This document shows, in pieces, positions 26,101 to 38,501 of a DNA stretch of 64,000 nucleotides; within the stretch, counting starts at the first letter, position 1, and each line of letters opens with the position of its first letter. The DNA is from Baylisascaris procyonis (taxonomy: Eukaryota > Nematoda > Chromadorea > Rhabditida > Ascarididae), in the NCBI GenBank assembly GCA_037389465.1, contig JAZARR010000172.1, positions 5,619,501-5,683,500 on the forward strand, in the 5' to 3' direction. The translations under genes and the position numbers were made by a program. A model generated the notes under the pieces. It did no database searches, was not told the DNA's origin, and was given only the letters and a program-made list of their open reading frames with translations.

Positions 26101-29100
26101 CCCATTGCGAATGCATCGTTGGGCAATTTGTACAACGTACCGCAACTGATGCTTGTGGATGTTCTATTGTTCTGAAATAACGAAAAATTAGACATCGTTC
26201 ATTGCGTAAAAAACCATCCACTCTTGTGACTATAGTAGGAAACAAAATAAGCTCCCATTTCACATAAATCTATCATTAAATTACCTGCAGCCCACCTGAA
26301 CGCCGATCGATGTGGCTGCAGTTAGTTCTGGAAGAACGGAACAAATGATGCGTAGTGGACGAGTGGGGTAATGATAGAAAATACCCTTTATCTTAAAGCA
26401 AAATTCTTCCCTCTTTTAGTGGAAGCTCTTCGAATTCATTCGGCCTACGAAGAACAAAATGAAGATCTCGTAGGGGCCTCTGCAGAAGTAGACGCATAAA
26501 ACAGCAATATAAGAGGATAGACAACGCCTCATGTGCGCACACAGGCAGGAAAGTTCATAGCTAAAAATTACCATCTACAATGAAAGTCATATAGTTTGGT
26601 CTGTTGAGTTCAAAACCTAAGTAGTTTAAAAATCAAAGAGCTTTTGCACTAACCTTTCATCATTATTGTTCCACGGTTTTCCACACCAGTCATAAGTCAC
26701 TTCACCAGGATTACATCGCATATCACAAGTACTCCAAAAGGGATAACCCAATGACGTGTAGCCAACATTTGTATAGATCGCATTCCTTGATAGGAATTCA
26801 CTGCCACACACTTTCCTATATCAATAAAAATTCAAGCATTAAAAGTAAACCAACGAATAACTGCCGTAGTTTACTATTCTCATCTCTCGAAGAAACTTGT
26901 TCTCGTTGAATACAATAAAAATCTCTTTTTAGAGCTGACTCTTGCATAAATCGTAATCATGCATATATTATACTTCAGCAAAGATATCTTTATTTCTACA
27001 ATGATTATTCACCTAGATCGGAATAAATTAAAATTATGTCAAAGGAAGGATGATGTAGAAAATGGACTAATTTTTTCTACGACTAACCTTTCTAATTAAA
27101 GAAACTTACTATGATGATGTGGCGTATTAGGTACAATGTGCTCTAATAAAATCTCTCCGCATTTTAAATGTTTTCGGCGAGTCACTACAATCATCTCATT
27201 TAGTGCAACGATTTTGACACCATGATTATAGAATATGAAAATTGAGCTAACTGTTTTATTTAGAATAAAAATAATCTTAACCATTTCAAAAACCTTTAGT
27301 TTCTTTATAATTAAGTGCAATCTGATCATTAGATTGAATTTTTATGTTCGATTATCTAAGCGTAAAAGTGGAAAAGTATAGTTGAATGAAAAGCAAACAA
27401 AAACTAACGATGGATCGAATCCGCCAATATGCAGAAAGAAGCCGTTAAGAGGAGTGCTCGCATACAATCGACCGTCACTCTCGATTCTTATCCATGCCAC
27501 TTCATCTCCGAGTACTTCCACCTGGAATGATCGACCCAAATCGATTTTTAATTGAACTGCCCATTGTAAATATGGTTACGACTATCATATCTTTGTAGCA
27601 TGTAAAATGTTGAAATTAGCTCAAGAAGGGAAGTTGTCAATTTATTAGTTCGCATTCGTCGTTTTCGTAATAGAACTGTTTGTATGCCCTCAAAAGAAAT
27701 GCCGAATTCATGTCGACATCTCGATCGTGCATAGCATACCTCATTCGAACGCGTTTTGCTGTTTTTGTTTCGAAATATATGAGATCGACTAACGATCAAT
27801 AAATATTCAAAATAATTCAGTATGAACATTCTGAATTATCACCTCTCAGTTCTTATGGCCCGCGCATAACTCCGGTGCACACGTAAACGAATAAGGGCCG
27901 AAACGTGTACACCTCTCAGGTCTTTGTTCTTTTCTTAGGATATCCTTTTTACAAATACGATCTATTTTTACTATCTTCTTGTTCATTTTTATATTTTATT
28001 TTGCACTCATAGTTCTTAAATAATCTCATGTTTTTAATTAATGGTGCATTTATTGGTTTAAATAATTTCCGTTGGGTGTGAAAAAAACCAATAATTCAAA
28101 ACAACTTGCGTTGCAATGAGTAGAAAATATAGATGTATCTCGTTTGCAAATCATAAAAAGTTCATTAAAAATTTGAAAGTTTGAAATTTGTATAAAACAG
28201 TGGAATGAAAATTCAATTAACGCAAAGTATATCGACGTTGTTTCGAATCGGGTAGGCGACAGCGGAACATAAAACACAAATCATATGAATCCCCAAAATG
28301 TAATGACAGTAGGTGTTCGTCAGTGATTCGAATAGTAAAGTTCTACTGTTGCATGATGGAGGAAAGATTTCAAAAGGTAATATAAATGGGACTTGTTTAA
28401 AAGGTAAATTTTTAAAGGTAGAATATGAGTAATGTTAGTGAAAAGCCACTGAAAATAAGTCAACTGGGATGACACTTCGTTAGAGCTGCGGTATTTGTGC
28501 ACTAACTTTACGAGATCATCCTCTTCCCCACGTTCATGAATCCAAAAGTCATTCAGCCTATGTCTATAAAAGCACTTTGAAACCAACGGTTTTCTAGATA
28601 TGCTGTTTGCTCCCGAAAATAATCAATGATCGTGCAAACTCACCTTCCATCCAGGGATTGTCGGCCGAAGAAACGCCATGCACGACTTCCCACAACCATC
28701 CGGACCCGCTATCCCGATGAAATGCTCTGCTTTGTCGGAATCTAAAAACGCTAATTCAAGCCACTACAATTGTTCTAACGAAGTTTTTGATACATAATCT
28801 CACTTTTTTGGGAGGGGCCCTCACTTCTGCACCAGTAAACTAATGTATATTAGAGTGCGAACCAGTCATTAAAGGCAGTTTAAAATAACAGTAATCCGTT
28901 TTTCAAATCAGCTTATACCTCTCTAAAATAATGCAGCAACACTACGTCTGCAACGATATAGTGCCACACTTCATATCAGCATAGTATAATGGTCGATGAA
29001 TCAGAGCAATCACGATTGACCTTATGAGCAAACTGATATGCTTTGATTAACCAACATTTTTTCAAGCATTTAGCTGCGTTCTTGCCGAGTTCCCCAAACA

Positions 29101-32100
29101 TTACCCATATATATCTATAAATCATAAAGTGAAGCTGAGAAATAGGAAAACCACATTGGAATCTTTATATTGCGAAAGAGGTGAAATAAAAAAATATATT
29201 CATGGGAAGGAAGCTATAATTCACCTGTAATTGCAATGATCGTCATACGCTCAGCTAACCATCCTTCTTCTTTAGCGATTATAGACGCTAATCTTAGCGA
29301 TACCTCACTCTTGCAAAGAATTGCACTCTCACTAGCAATCCCATATGACCAGATTTCACGTTTCTTAGGATACACTACTTGAAAACGTTGCTCTGGAGAA
29401 CATAGCCACTGCAATACCAAAATCAAAATATATCCTTTTTTGAGGTCAATTAGTGCAATTGTTAGAGCCTATGAAAATGGCATTGCTTAAAAAGTGAACG
29501 AATACGGCACAACGAAGAAGAATCAAAAAGTTGGAGCCTGGAAGCTCCCAAATTTCATTGCTAATCTTAGGTTACTACAATCTTGAAAAGCATTGAGTAG
29601 TAGGCATCTATAAAGAACGACCATGGAAGCTGTTATGACATTATAATTCGTAAATTATTTCAAATAAGTTAACTGAAGCTCCGGAAGATTCTAAAATATT
29701 TTCCTATAGACGAGAAAAATTCTATGCAATATCGAATTAAAATATCTAAGGAAAAGTTCGTTGCCGTTTGCGATGAAAAACAGTTTTCTTATCAATAAAA
29801 CTTCTTTGTTGATCCTCCTCCATCTTCAATTTGTACAAACATTACTTGCCTTTCATTCGTAAGAACTTACAGCGCAGCAATTTGCCTATTCAAAGTGGTG
29901 TTTTCTTGAAGGATTTCATTTAAATGAGTGATGAAGGAGGAACGCTAGTGAGAATAATAAAAAATAATTAATAGATCCATTTGCATACGTTGCTGTTACG
30001 GTTGCAGTAAGATGGTCGCTGTACGCCTATTGAATGAATGCATCGAATGAAGCGATCACCCTCCATGCTGTCCCATACCGATGACGAAACTCTGCAAACA
30101 ACTAGTACGGATGGAAACTGCTGTGTGAAGGCATAACTCAGCAAATTGAACTATGTAAACTTTACAAAGCACCATTATTGGTCAATCAAATGATGGATAC
30201 CATAAATAATTTCTAAGAATGTAAATATATTAGGCCTACACGAAGATGTATAGCAGTCTGTTTGGTGATACATCGTTTGTTGTCATATATGCAAATATAT
30301 ATAAAAAACGTGCCCATGAACCCTAAAATTACCGATTCCTCGGTTAGCAACCTGCAATCTCACAGTTGAAGCCTAATATTCAAAAGTAAACATGCCTAGC
30401 ACAAATACTGGTCATGAGAGCGATATAAGCACTGTCCGTTAGTTGGATACCGTTGAACGAATTAACCGCACCAATCGGACCTAACGAGAAAGGGATCACA
30501 TACATCACTCGACCTGTAAAGAAAAAATACGATCAGCAATCGGGTGCCGATTTACTCATCCACTTCGACAAGCAGATCGGCCGATTTGCCTGGTTTTTTG
30601 CATGTATTATATGCTTCATATTACTGATAACATTATAATCAATTTGTAACGGTATTTTTAGATACTATAACAACGAAGCAACGTTTTTTATAAAACACTA
30701 ATATTATGAGAAACAAATAACTACCTAATGAAACCTCATATAAACAGAACCTAGATATGCAAATTATTTTCATTCAAAGTAGACAAAATATTATTGCCCT
30801 CCAAAGTGATGCTTAATAGTTATTCCACCTTTGAAACCTTTTTGAATAACACCTGCGAGAATCGTCTGCAATCATAGAATGATACTCTTTTCTTCATATA
30901 TAGTCTGCAGGTGCAGCAAATAAACGTAAGTGCAAACCGGCCATTGTTGCTGGGAAGCGTTCATCCAATTCGAGACTCATCATAAAATAAGATATTCGTT
31001 TTGCAAATGAGATCCCTTCCATAGACCTAAAGTTCATGCCACTTCTTACTTCTCTATATTGGTTATGACCCGATAAATACCATAATTAATTACTGAGAAC
31101 ACATTTAATTTTATAAAATGGATTATCATTGTTTTAATTATTAGTTGAACTAGCCGTGATGCCGATACATGATAAGTAACATCGCGCTAATGAAGCGGTT
31201 GATAGAATGCAAATGCTTAGGGTAAACCTAAAATTTGACTAAGTCACAGATGATCATATCTAACAAGCCGACCTCTGAATGTTTTGCCCATGTTAGAATT
31301 CGGTAGGAAGTGAAGAATTTAGGGATTTCCCTGTCTCAAGCTATTCTCTTCAATGATTTAAGAGGTCCTAGGGGATTTCTTTCCTTGATGGCTCGAAAAA
31401 TTCGCGTCTACGGTTTCTTTGATTACGTCTCTCATCCGGTACTTTGTCCTCTCTTATCCCGGCCCCCAAAATAAGAATAACGCAAGGTGATCATAAGATA
31501 TTTGCAATCGACCTACTATAAATTCGAATAAAAAGTAGAATGACCATGTTGCGATGTGCTGTCTGTCCTCAGTGCAAACAATTGGTTGGATGAGTGATGT
31601 AGACGCATCACGAACATCGGTTGTGACGAGATGACAATCGATTAGTGCTTCTAATACTCTACCCATTCCCATTTGAGTGATCTTCCTTTTTAAATCTATC
31701 ATTTCCAATTGCGAACCATCACATATGTAGATTGCCTGAGGACGCATCAGCCTTGCCTTCTCGAAAACGAACAACTAGAAAAAGCCACCTACATAGCCTA
31801 ATATGTAGCAATTTTCTTCCAAGCAAATGAACAATGGAGTGATTTGATCGGGACAAGGAAGAAGATTCCGAAGGAAAAATCGGGGAAGGATGTGGTGAGC
31901 ACAGAAACGAGGGAGGAAATAAGAGAAATACTCCCCATCTGGCTCTCCTCGAACATTGCAAAACCACATGCAGTAATTCTAAGCGCATCCATTCCCAAGC
32001 AGGGACGACCGAAAAACACATAGGGGATACATACCTGCCTACATATATTCGTGCAATGTGTGATATTGAAACGATGTGCTCTACAAATGCACCTTTGCAA

Positions 32101-32598
32101 AAATGCATAATAACTACGGCTCATGCTGGCAGGCATCTCTCAGGCAGGAAGGAGAAGGGGGAAAACAATGAGAGGGAGCAACTGTCCAGCTGCAATCAGA
32201 AATATTTTCCGACTGGTCCTTAAATGAGGAAACATGAGTGGACATTGAGGAAGCATAAGAATGGACTATTGGAAGGTGAAAGAACTGTTCCTCAGCATCT
32301 TTTATTTACTGTGGCCAGTTTCGCTTATCTCCTTATCGAAATTCATGAAGTTCGTTCGGCCCTATCTAGCTGTGTTCAGTAATCGAAGCAACTTTCCCTT
32401 TTGGACAAGTTTTGCAGCTCTGCTCTTGGTCTATTTTCTTTGTCCTTTTCAAAAGGTAACAACGGTTTGTACCTGTGCTTCTTCCGGTAATACTCTTGGA
32501 TCTCCCTTCACAACAGGAATTGAACCATAGCCATTGATATAAATTTCAGTGATGATACGATACTCTTGCGTGCCGATGCATCTCTGCGAAATACTTTC
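23119..32598 (-). CDS. pck: PEPCK (GTP) family protein, degenerate active site
   Basis: Thirteen exons join in phase into 640 residues plus stop: 32473-32598, 31545-31774, 30938-31026, 30396-30513, 29989-30091, 29225-29408, 28644-28741, 27409-27521, 26654-26815, 25945-26171, 25343-25450, 24186-24385, 23119-23283. The start exon was not found. Homology to GTP-dependent phosphoenolpyruvate carboxykinase, the gluconeogenic enzyme that makes PEP from oxaloacetate, runs end to end: RPQAIYICDGS, GRVMYVIPFSLGPIG, GDRFIRCIHSIG, EEGWLAER, GCGKS, FTWQHGVF, LGYSFGDYVKHWLS and LWPGYGDNIR. Length is normal for the family. Catalytic positions are not kept. Counting from the first visible residue, the metal ligands Lys244, His264 and Asp311 (vertebrate numbering) are Ser256, Arg276 and Glu323; Arg87 is Thr101; the SGYGGN loop and the lid before KGK are replaced; SACGKTN is DGCGKSC. 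Splice sites and frame are intact, so it looks expressed rather than dead. The intron at 30092-30395 uses a GC donor. Confidence 0.9.
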
Positions 32599-33348
32599 CT
32601 AAAATATTATTGAGATGAACGACTCGAATATCGATCAGGTGATGAAAGAAAAAACCAAATACAAGAGTGAATTAAATCATAGGAAATAACAACGCCCAAG
32701 CTCTTTTTTCATCCTACTCCCTCCCATTTATGTGTAACAATGAATAAAATGTTGATGCTGCTTAGAGTGACTAATGAGGTTCGACTCCGACAAATAATGA
32801 CTAAAGGTAAATCCCAAAACTTGAGTATATTAACATTTATTAAATTTAGAGAATCGGTAAAAAAAGGGAAGTGAAATTCGCACTAACTCTTTGCAATTGA
32901 CGAGTTTTTTTCTTTGGCTTTCTTGTCATTGAATAAACATGGAAATAAGTTTTTGCATCCACAAGTGATGCGCCTATAATGATTTTATACATACTCATAG
33001 GGGGACACAAAAATATGGCCACATTTCAGAAATTCCCGCTGGGAAGCAAATATTCAAAAAAGCATCGAAACACTGTTCACTTAAATGAAGTAAAAAAAAG
33101 CGTGACAAGATCATTCCAACAATAGTGAATGCAACTCGTTATTCGAACTTTATTGTTTATGAACAATTTGCATAGTAACGTCCTCTTCTAGTCCTAAGGA
33201 AAGGGTATTTGAAAGGCATAGAAATGGCAATGCGGTAGGAATTGCCAAGCAATGACGCATTGCTCCATAGGTACATACCGAAGGAGCTTTTTGTTGCCGC
33301 ATATGCATACTTACGGGAAGGGGGAGTGGAGGGGCGAGAGGGGGATGG

Positions 33349-34007
33349 AGCGAAAGGAGAAGGGAGTGGAAGCGAACTGCGAACGGAGCTAAGCTCACGC
33401 TCCACATTGCATACGCAACACTACCGTACTCTATACTGCAAGCGAATACTAACGCCCATCACAAAAACTCGAAAACATGTAATAGATATGTAGTTTTTCC
33501 CATCATCCAATTCAGAATGTCAAATAATGTTCCCATGCAAAACTTCAGCTCAACTGATGCACAGGAAGTGTACTTGCTGGATGGTTCTCGAGTCCGTGTG
33601 ATGGGCCTTATTATTCGCTTGCAGGGTGCAGAATACGGTAGTGGTGCGTACGCAGCTTGGAGCACCAGTTCAGCTCCGTCCGCGGTTCGCAACCGGGGTA
33701 CCCTCGTTCCCCGAATAGTGCCGTTTAAGCACAACTACCCGGATATGCAAGCATCTTTCTGATGCATCTTTCTCACAACTCGTCTACCTACCCGATCAGT
33801 CTAATCCAGCCCTCAAATGTACGTCAAGATCCGCATCTTGCAGTAGGTGTTTTCTTCACTAAATCATTCAGCTTACATCAGTTTTTTGCTCAAGGTCATG
33901 AACTTCTACACATCAACTCTTCATCCCATGAGGTCGGGACTTTCAATACATCAGTTCCAACTTTGGGGGGGGGGGAGGGGAGCGGAAGGAGAAGGGAGTG
34001 GACGCGA
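33349..34007. repeat. 27-bp direct repeats flanking copy 1
   Basis: A purine-rich 27-mer at 33349-33375 (starting AGCGAAAGGAGAAGGGAGTG) recurs at 33981-34007 with two mismatches. The pair brackets foldback copy 1 almost exactly. The inner side of the right copy is a G-rich run (33965-33980). Confidence 0.75.
33372..33962. mobile_element. foldback repeat element, copy 1 (5' truncated arm)
   Basis: This 591-bp segment is nearly identical to 38502-39084. Its left part (33372-33450) is the imperfect reverse complement of 33610-33701, so the first 330 bp fold back on themselves around a spacer of about 160 bp; the rest is non-inverted sequence shared by both copies. The outer end of the left arm seen in copy 2 is missing here. 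Open frames across it read through the inverted arms on both strands and differ in frame between copies, so I do not call them genes. It is best seen as a non-autonomous inverted-repeat element or a segmental duplication containing one. Confidence 0.7.
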
Positions 34008-34493
34008 TGAGTTTTAGGAGTATCAAAAAAAATGTATAATTCATGGAAATTATACGAGTGATATGATCACCTTAGTTCAGCGTTTCAATGAAGCGAAAAG
34101 TCAAAATCCTATCGTTATAATTAAATCCCATTCCACAAGAATTAACTATGCATAAACTTGCAGAAGGAAAATTCTTCGGCAGAAGCACAATGCTAAACCG
34201 TTTCCTATTGCCATAAACACTTATCTCATCTCATGATGCGATATGATACAGATTATATAAGAAAAGGCGTCCATGTGATCCACGGTAGATTCCCCATAAC
34301 AATGATGTAGACATTGCGCAAATATTTGTGAAGAGATGAGCAGGGACTTTATTCCAGAAATAAGATTGTGCAAAATAGATTTAATAATCCCTCTTATGCA
34401 TAGGCAACGCGTTCGATCTTAGAGGTAGAGAAAGGAGGGGAACGGAGGAAGGAAACATGAGGTGAGTTCGAAACCTTTCATAATACAGCAACC

Positions 34494-34734
34494 TTAATCT
34501 AGTCGTTTTTTCTCTTCTAACTCATCAATGAAAGAACGAAATACTTCCTCAATACAGCGATTACCTGATGATGTAATCGTTACATTACTGCTTTTCTTAA
34601 CTGCACACGGCATACCGTCCAACGTAGCAACAACGCACCGAATGGTTAATCACATCGAAGCGTAATCTTATCATCGTTCTCATAATTTTCCATAAAGAAT
34701 TCATGCAAAACCCGATTGCCTCCTATAAAAATAT
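34494..34734 (-). CDS. unidentified 3' coding piece, two exons
   Basis: Exon 34654-34734 follows an acceptor TTTACAG and runs in phase across a 53-nt intron (34601-34653; GTGATT to GTGCAG) into exon 34494-34600, ending at TAA. The product contains GGNRVLHEFFMENYENDDK and, after the intron, SSGNRCIEEVFRSFIDELEE, two segments that resemble each other (GNR, then a hydrophobic pair and an F-rich helix). The composition is polar and helical, unlike the translation of surrounding AT-rich DNA. I recognise no family and could not find upstream exons. It lies between the PEPCK-like gene and the intergenic stretch and could be the tail of another minus-strand gene or a relic. A TATAG acceptor 12 nt further in would also fit the phase. 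Confidence 0.3.
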
Positions 34735-37700
34735 CTGTAAATAGCGGTACGGACCAGATGATAAATAATATCGTTTTTTTTTTAGACTGTAAGATGTGAA
34801 AATTTCAAATAAAACAAATAATTGGGGCTTGGAATAGTGGAGTATTCGAGAAGTATACGAAGAGGATAAACTTTTTTTTTAAATAATAATACTAAAAGAG
34901 GACCCAAAGAATGGCCAATATTTTGGTATATTTCTTAATTGCAATTCGAAGTTTTTACAAGAGTCGCATTATGCAGACATGGGTATCTAACTGCATTAAA
35001 GTTATATAAGTTAAAAATATAAATTTTAGCAAGTATAATCCATGCCTTTAAATCAACAAATAAAATGTTAATTTCGATCCTGAGCGATAATCTTCGAAAC
35101 GCATCAAGGATGCTTAAACCGACTATCAAATTAACATAGAAAACTTGTTTCTCGATTAGTTCATTAAGGTAGAAAACAAATTCTCGATTATCGATTTCAT
35201 CAGGTATTCAGCTAATTTTGCACAAAAATTTACCACCACTTTTGAGCTAAAAGAACGGCCATAACTTATAGATGTACTGCATTTTTCTTTTCTGATCATT
35301 ACTCTTTGCTAGCTATTCATATTGGCTATAATATGCGATTATATTCCGATTTTATTTCCAAATATCCTAAGAGGATCCTAGTTCTTAGTTGGAATAGCAA
35401 CTAGCACTTAATCATTAGACCACAATTATGACCACCAAAGGTTGCATCTCAAGCTGCTCAGTCAATTTGAGGAGAACTCATGCGAAAACGCAAAATTTTC
35501 GAAACCCCTCCGGTATCTTTTTTTATGAAGGTAGCAAGTCTCGCTAGAGCTCAATGAAACAATTTGAAATCGACTAATATATAAATATCCCAAAAGATTT
35601 CATCGTCAAATTTCCAATTGTACTATCGAGTGACCTCTAGCAGTATGAAGATTAGCTAATCACATAATGCAATCAAACAAGTTTTAGAAATAATTTTTTT
35701 CTATATTGAGAAGTGTAGACTCAATATGTTTGATGTTAATAGCAACTACTATATAAAACAGTTTTATTACAACTTATCAACATTTGTTAATCCACCATTC
35801 GTTCTATGAGAGTAGGATAAAGCATAACAGCATAAACAATGTAAACGTCTTATTCATTTAATCAACAAGGCATTCACTACGAATAAAAACGTTCGCTGCC
35901 ACTTCTGCTTAACGTCGCGTAAGGGTTATGGCTTCGATTCGTCTCCTGCCCATCGTATAGTGACGGATCGATTCACCATTATTCTGCATATGAGGAGGGT
36001 GAAGAGTCAGTCCACCGCCTTCCTCCTACTAAGACAGCAAGGTGCAATGGCTTCGTAAGATGAAGCCAAGTCTGACCCAAGTTCGTTTACAAGTGATTAG
36101 GCAGTAACCAATATTTATGGATGAATAATAATGGCATTATGCATATTTATTTATCATAAGAAATAGATAATATTTCAAATTTATATGCAAATAAATAAAA
36201 ATATTTAAAAAGATGTTCATAACAAATGAACTATCACAATAGTTTTACAAGAGAATATCACAATAAATAACATCTAAGCAAATATGAGCTAAAAACTTCG
36301 GAAATCACATTAATCGCAAAAAGAATTTCGTAAAATACGTAATATTTCCACATTGAAATACTATAAAAATGGAAAAAAAAAACGCTATAACGCTATAGGC
36401 CGATCAGATGACACCATAACGCTATATGGGGGTCGGGAATATTTTAACGTTATTTAAGGATTGTAGAACATTATAATGCTATACAAGGATTGGAAATAAC
36501 ACTACCGGATCATTACCGATAAACATTCAGTTATGGCCTTATCTTCTACTCGATGTCTCTTCTCTGCAGTCTTTAAACAGAGGGAGACTAGTGAAATGAA
36601 CAAGACTGCATAGATTTAATGATGCTTTCGCCTCAGATAAACAATCCTTTCATTAACAACTTAGGAAACCCCTCCCTTCCCTGATGAAAAAAAAACTGGT
36701 TTTCTAGTATTATTGGTTCATACATTTTGATACAATGAATTTTTTCGGCATAAAAATTTGAACAAATACTAATAAAAATGCCAAATTTGCAAATAAAACC
36801 TGTCAATTCCATAAAAATTCCCTCGAAAAAAAGCAACATATTCAAAATAAAATAATATACTTATTTAAACAGAAACTTTGCATAGCAACGTTCGTATCAC
36901 TACTCAACGTCCCTCAAAGTCATTGAGTATTATGCATAAATGTTGCCGAATGTGCACACATATTGAGAATCTTTTTCTCTTCACAGTCGCCAAACGCAAT
37001 AACTCTATTTTTTTCTACAATCGAATTAGAACCAGAAATATGTGGATTGCCAATCCAGTGTTCTACTCATTAAGCCATTGGCAACTACTCTTTCACAAAA
37101 GACATCTATGAAAATATAATACTCTCAATCGATCAAGCTTTTCGAAATATTCATTCCTTTAAACGAACCGTCTAAAGTGGTGCAATTTTTCGCAAAAATA
37201 TTGAAATATTACATAAATCATTCTCCTTAACGATCATCAACAAAACAGAAAAAAAAGAAGTAAATTAATAAACACAAAGAATATAAATGAAATGAATGAA
37301 AGAGATAAAAATTAAAAAAAAAAAAAATTAACCAAACCGAACAGTGAAACAAATCGTTGAAAAATATTAAATCGCAATGAGAAAAACACTTACATTTTGT
37401 AATAATAGTTTGTTTAGCTCAAATCTTCTACACAAAAAATAGACATTGGTCACCGACTGTCCACACCGTCATCTGATTTCTTGACCAAATTAGAGTGAAA
37501 AATATGCGCGTTACGCTTTAGGCACGAAGTGGAGAAAATGTAGAAGTAGAGGAAGGGAGGTACGATGGATTCTTTTGAAAAGCTTTTTTCAACCAGGCCA
37601 TCAACTTGTTTTGAAGTAAAAAGAAAAAGTGAAACGTGAATTTTCACATATGTGTGATAAACTCGGCATATAAACGAATCGGAGGAGGGAGGGGGGGGGG

Positions 37701-38501
37701 GAGGGCGAGCGGAAGAGGGAAGGGATCTAGAAAGGGCTAGAAAGGATTGAAAATTATCGAATCCTTTCGCAAATATCTTGGGCTGTCCCTTCTCTCCTAT
37801 GCTTCCTAATATTTACCTCAATTCTACCTAGCAATATTCTCCCCTCCCTCCATCCATAACGTTCTTACTGTTCACTGATCTACTTCAACCAAGCTCATTA
37901 GCACTACCAAAAAAATCTCTTTTTATACTTAATTGCCAAGCTATTTGTGTTTCCACTTTGCGATAAAAATTCTCCATAACCAACAATACCAATCGCAGAG
38001 TGAATCACCTTCCACTTACTTCAATTTTACCTCCGAATATTCCATTATTTCAATAGCCACTCAACAGCTTATCTTTTTCCATATATTAGATACTTCTAAA
38101 ACATTTCTTTATCATATCAATAAGTTTCTTTATCATCTCAGTAAAATTATACTCTCAAAAGCACAACATAAAATAAAGCTCTAACCTAGCACAATCAAAA
38201 ACCTTCACAATTAAAAAAAAAGAAAAAAAAACGTTTAAAAATTTCGTTTACATAATAGTACATCTCAAAACACACTTTCATCAGTGAACAATACAGAATA
38301 TGCACTTATGTGCAAAACAATTCAATGAATCACATTCGAATATATCAACGCAGAAATATTACCCGACATTCTACCTTAGAAGACGGGAGTCGACAGGTTG
38401 TGAATTCGATTTGTCCCACTGAATCCTTCATTGGAATGTTGCAGCATAAAATTTTCAATGTTTAAGCAGGCACTCTTGCAGACAACGATAGTACCCCGGT
38501 T
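34735..38501. other. intergenic, no supported gene
   Basis: No exon chain was recognised. The stretch contains a purine-rich G-run block at about 37680-37735, poly-A tracts near 37310-37325 and 38212-38230, and a modestly GC-richer patch at about 35900-36080. Short open frames here have no motif support. The first exon of the small gene ending at 34494 may lie in this stretch but was not identified. Confidence 0.5.

Noticed and set aside
31719..32136. Three overlapping open frames of 64-129 codons on the minus strand
   Set aside because: They lie in the intron between PEPCK-like exons 32473-32598 and 31545-31774, which join directly in phase and by homology. The open frames reflect a locally GC-richer intron.
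33517..33762. Open frame conserved in both foldback copies (ending NYPDMQASF)
   Set aside because: It runs through an inverted arm, the opposite strand is equally open, and the second copy has a different frame across the spacer, so the similarity is at DNA level.
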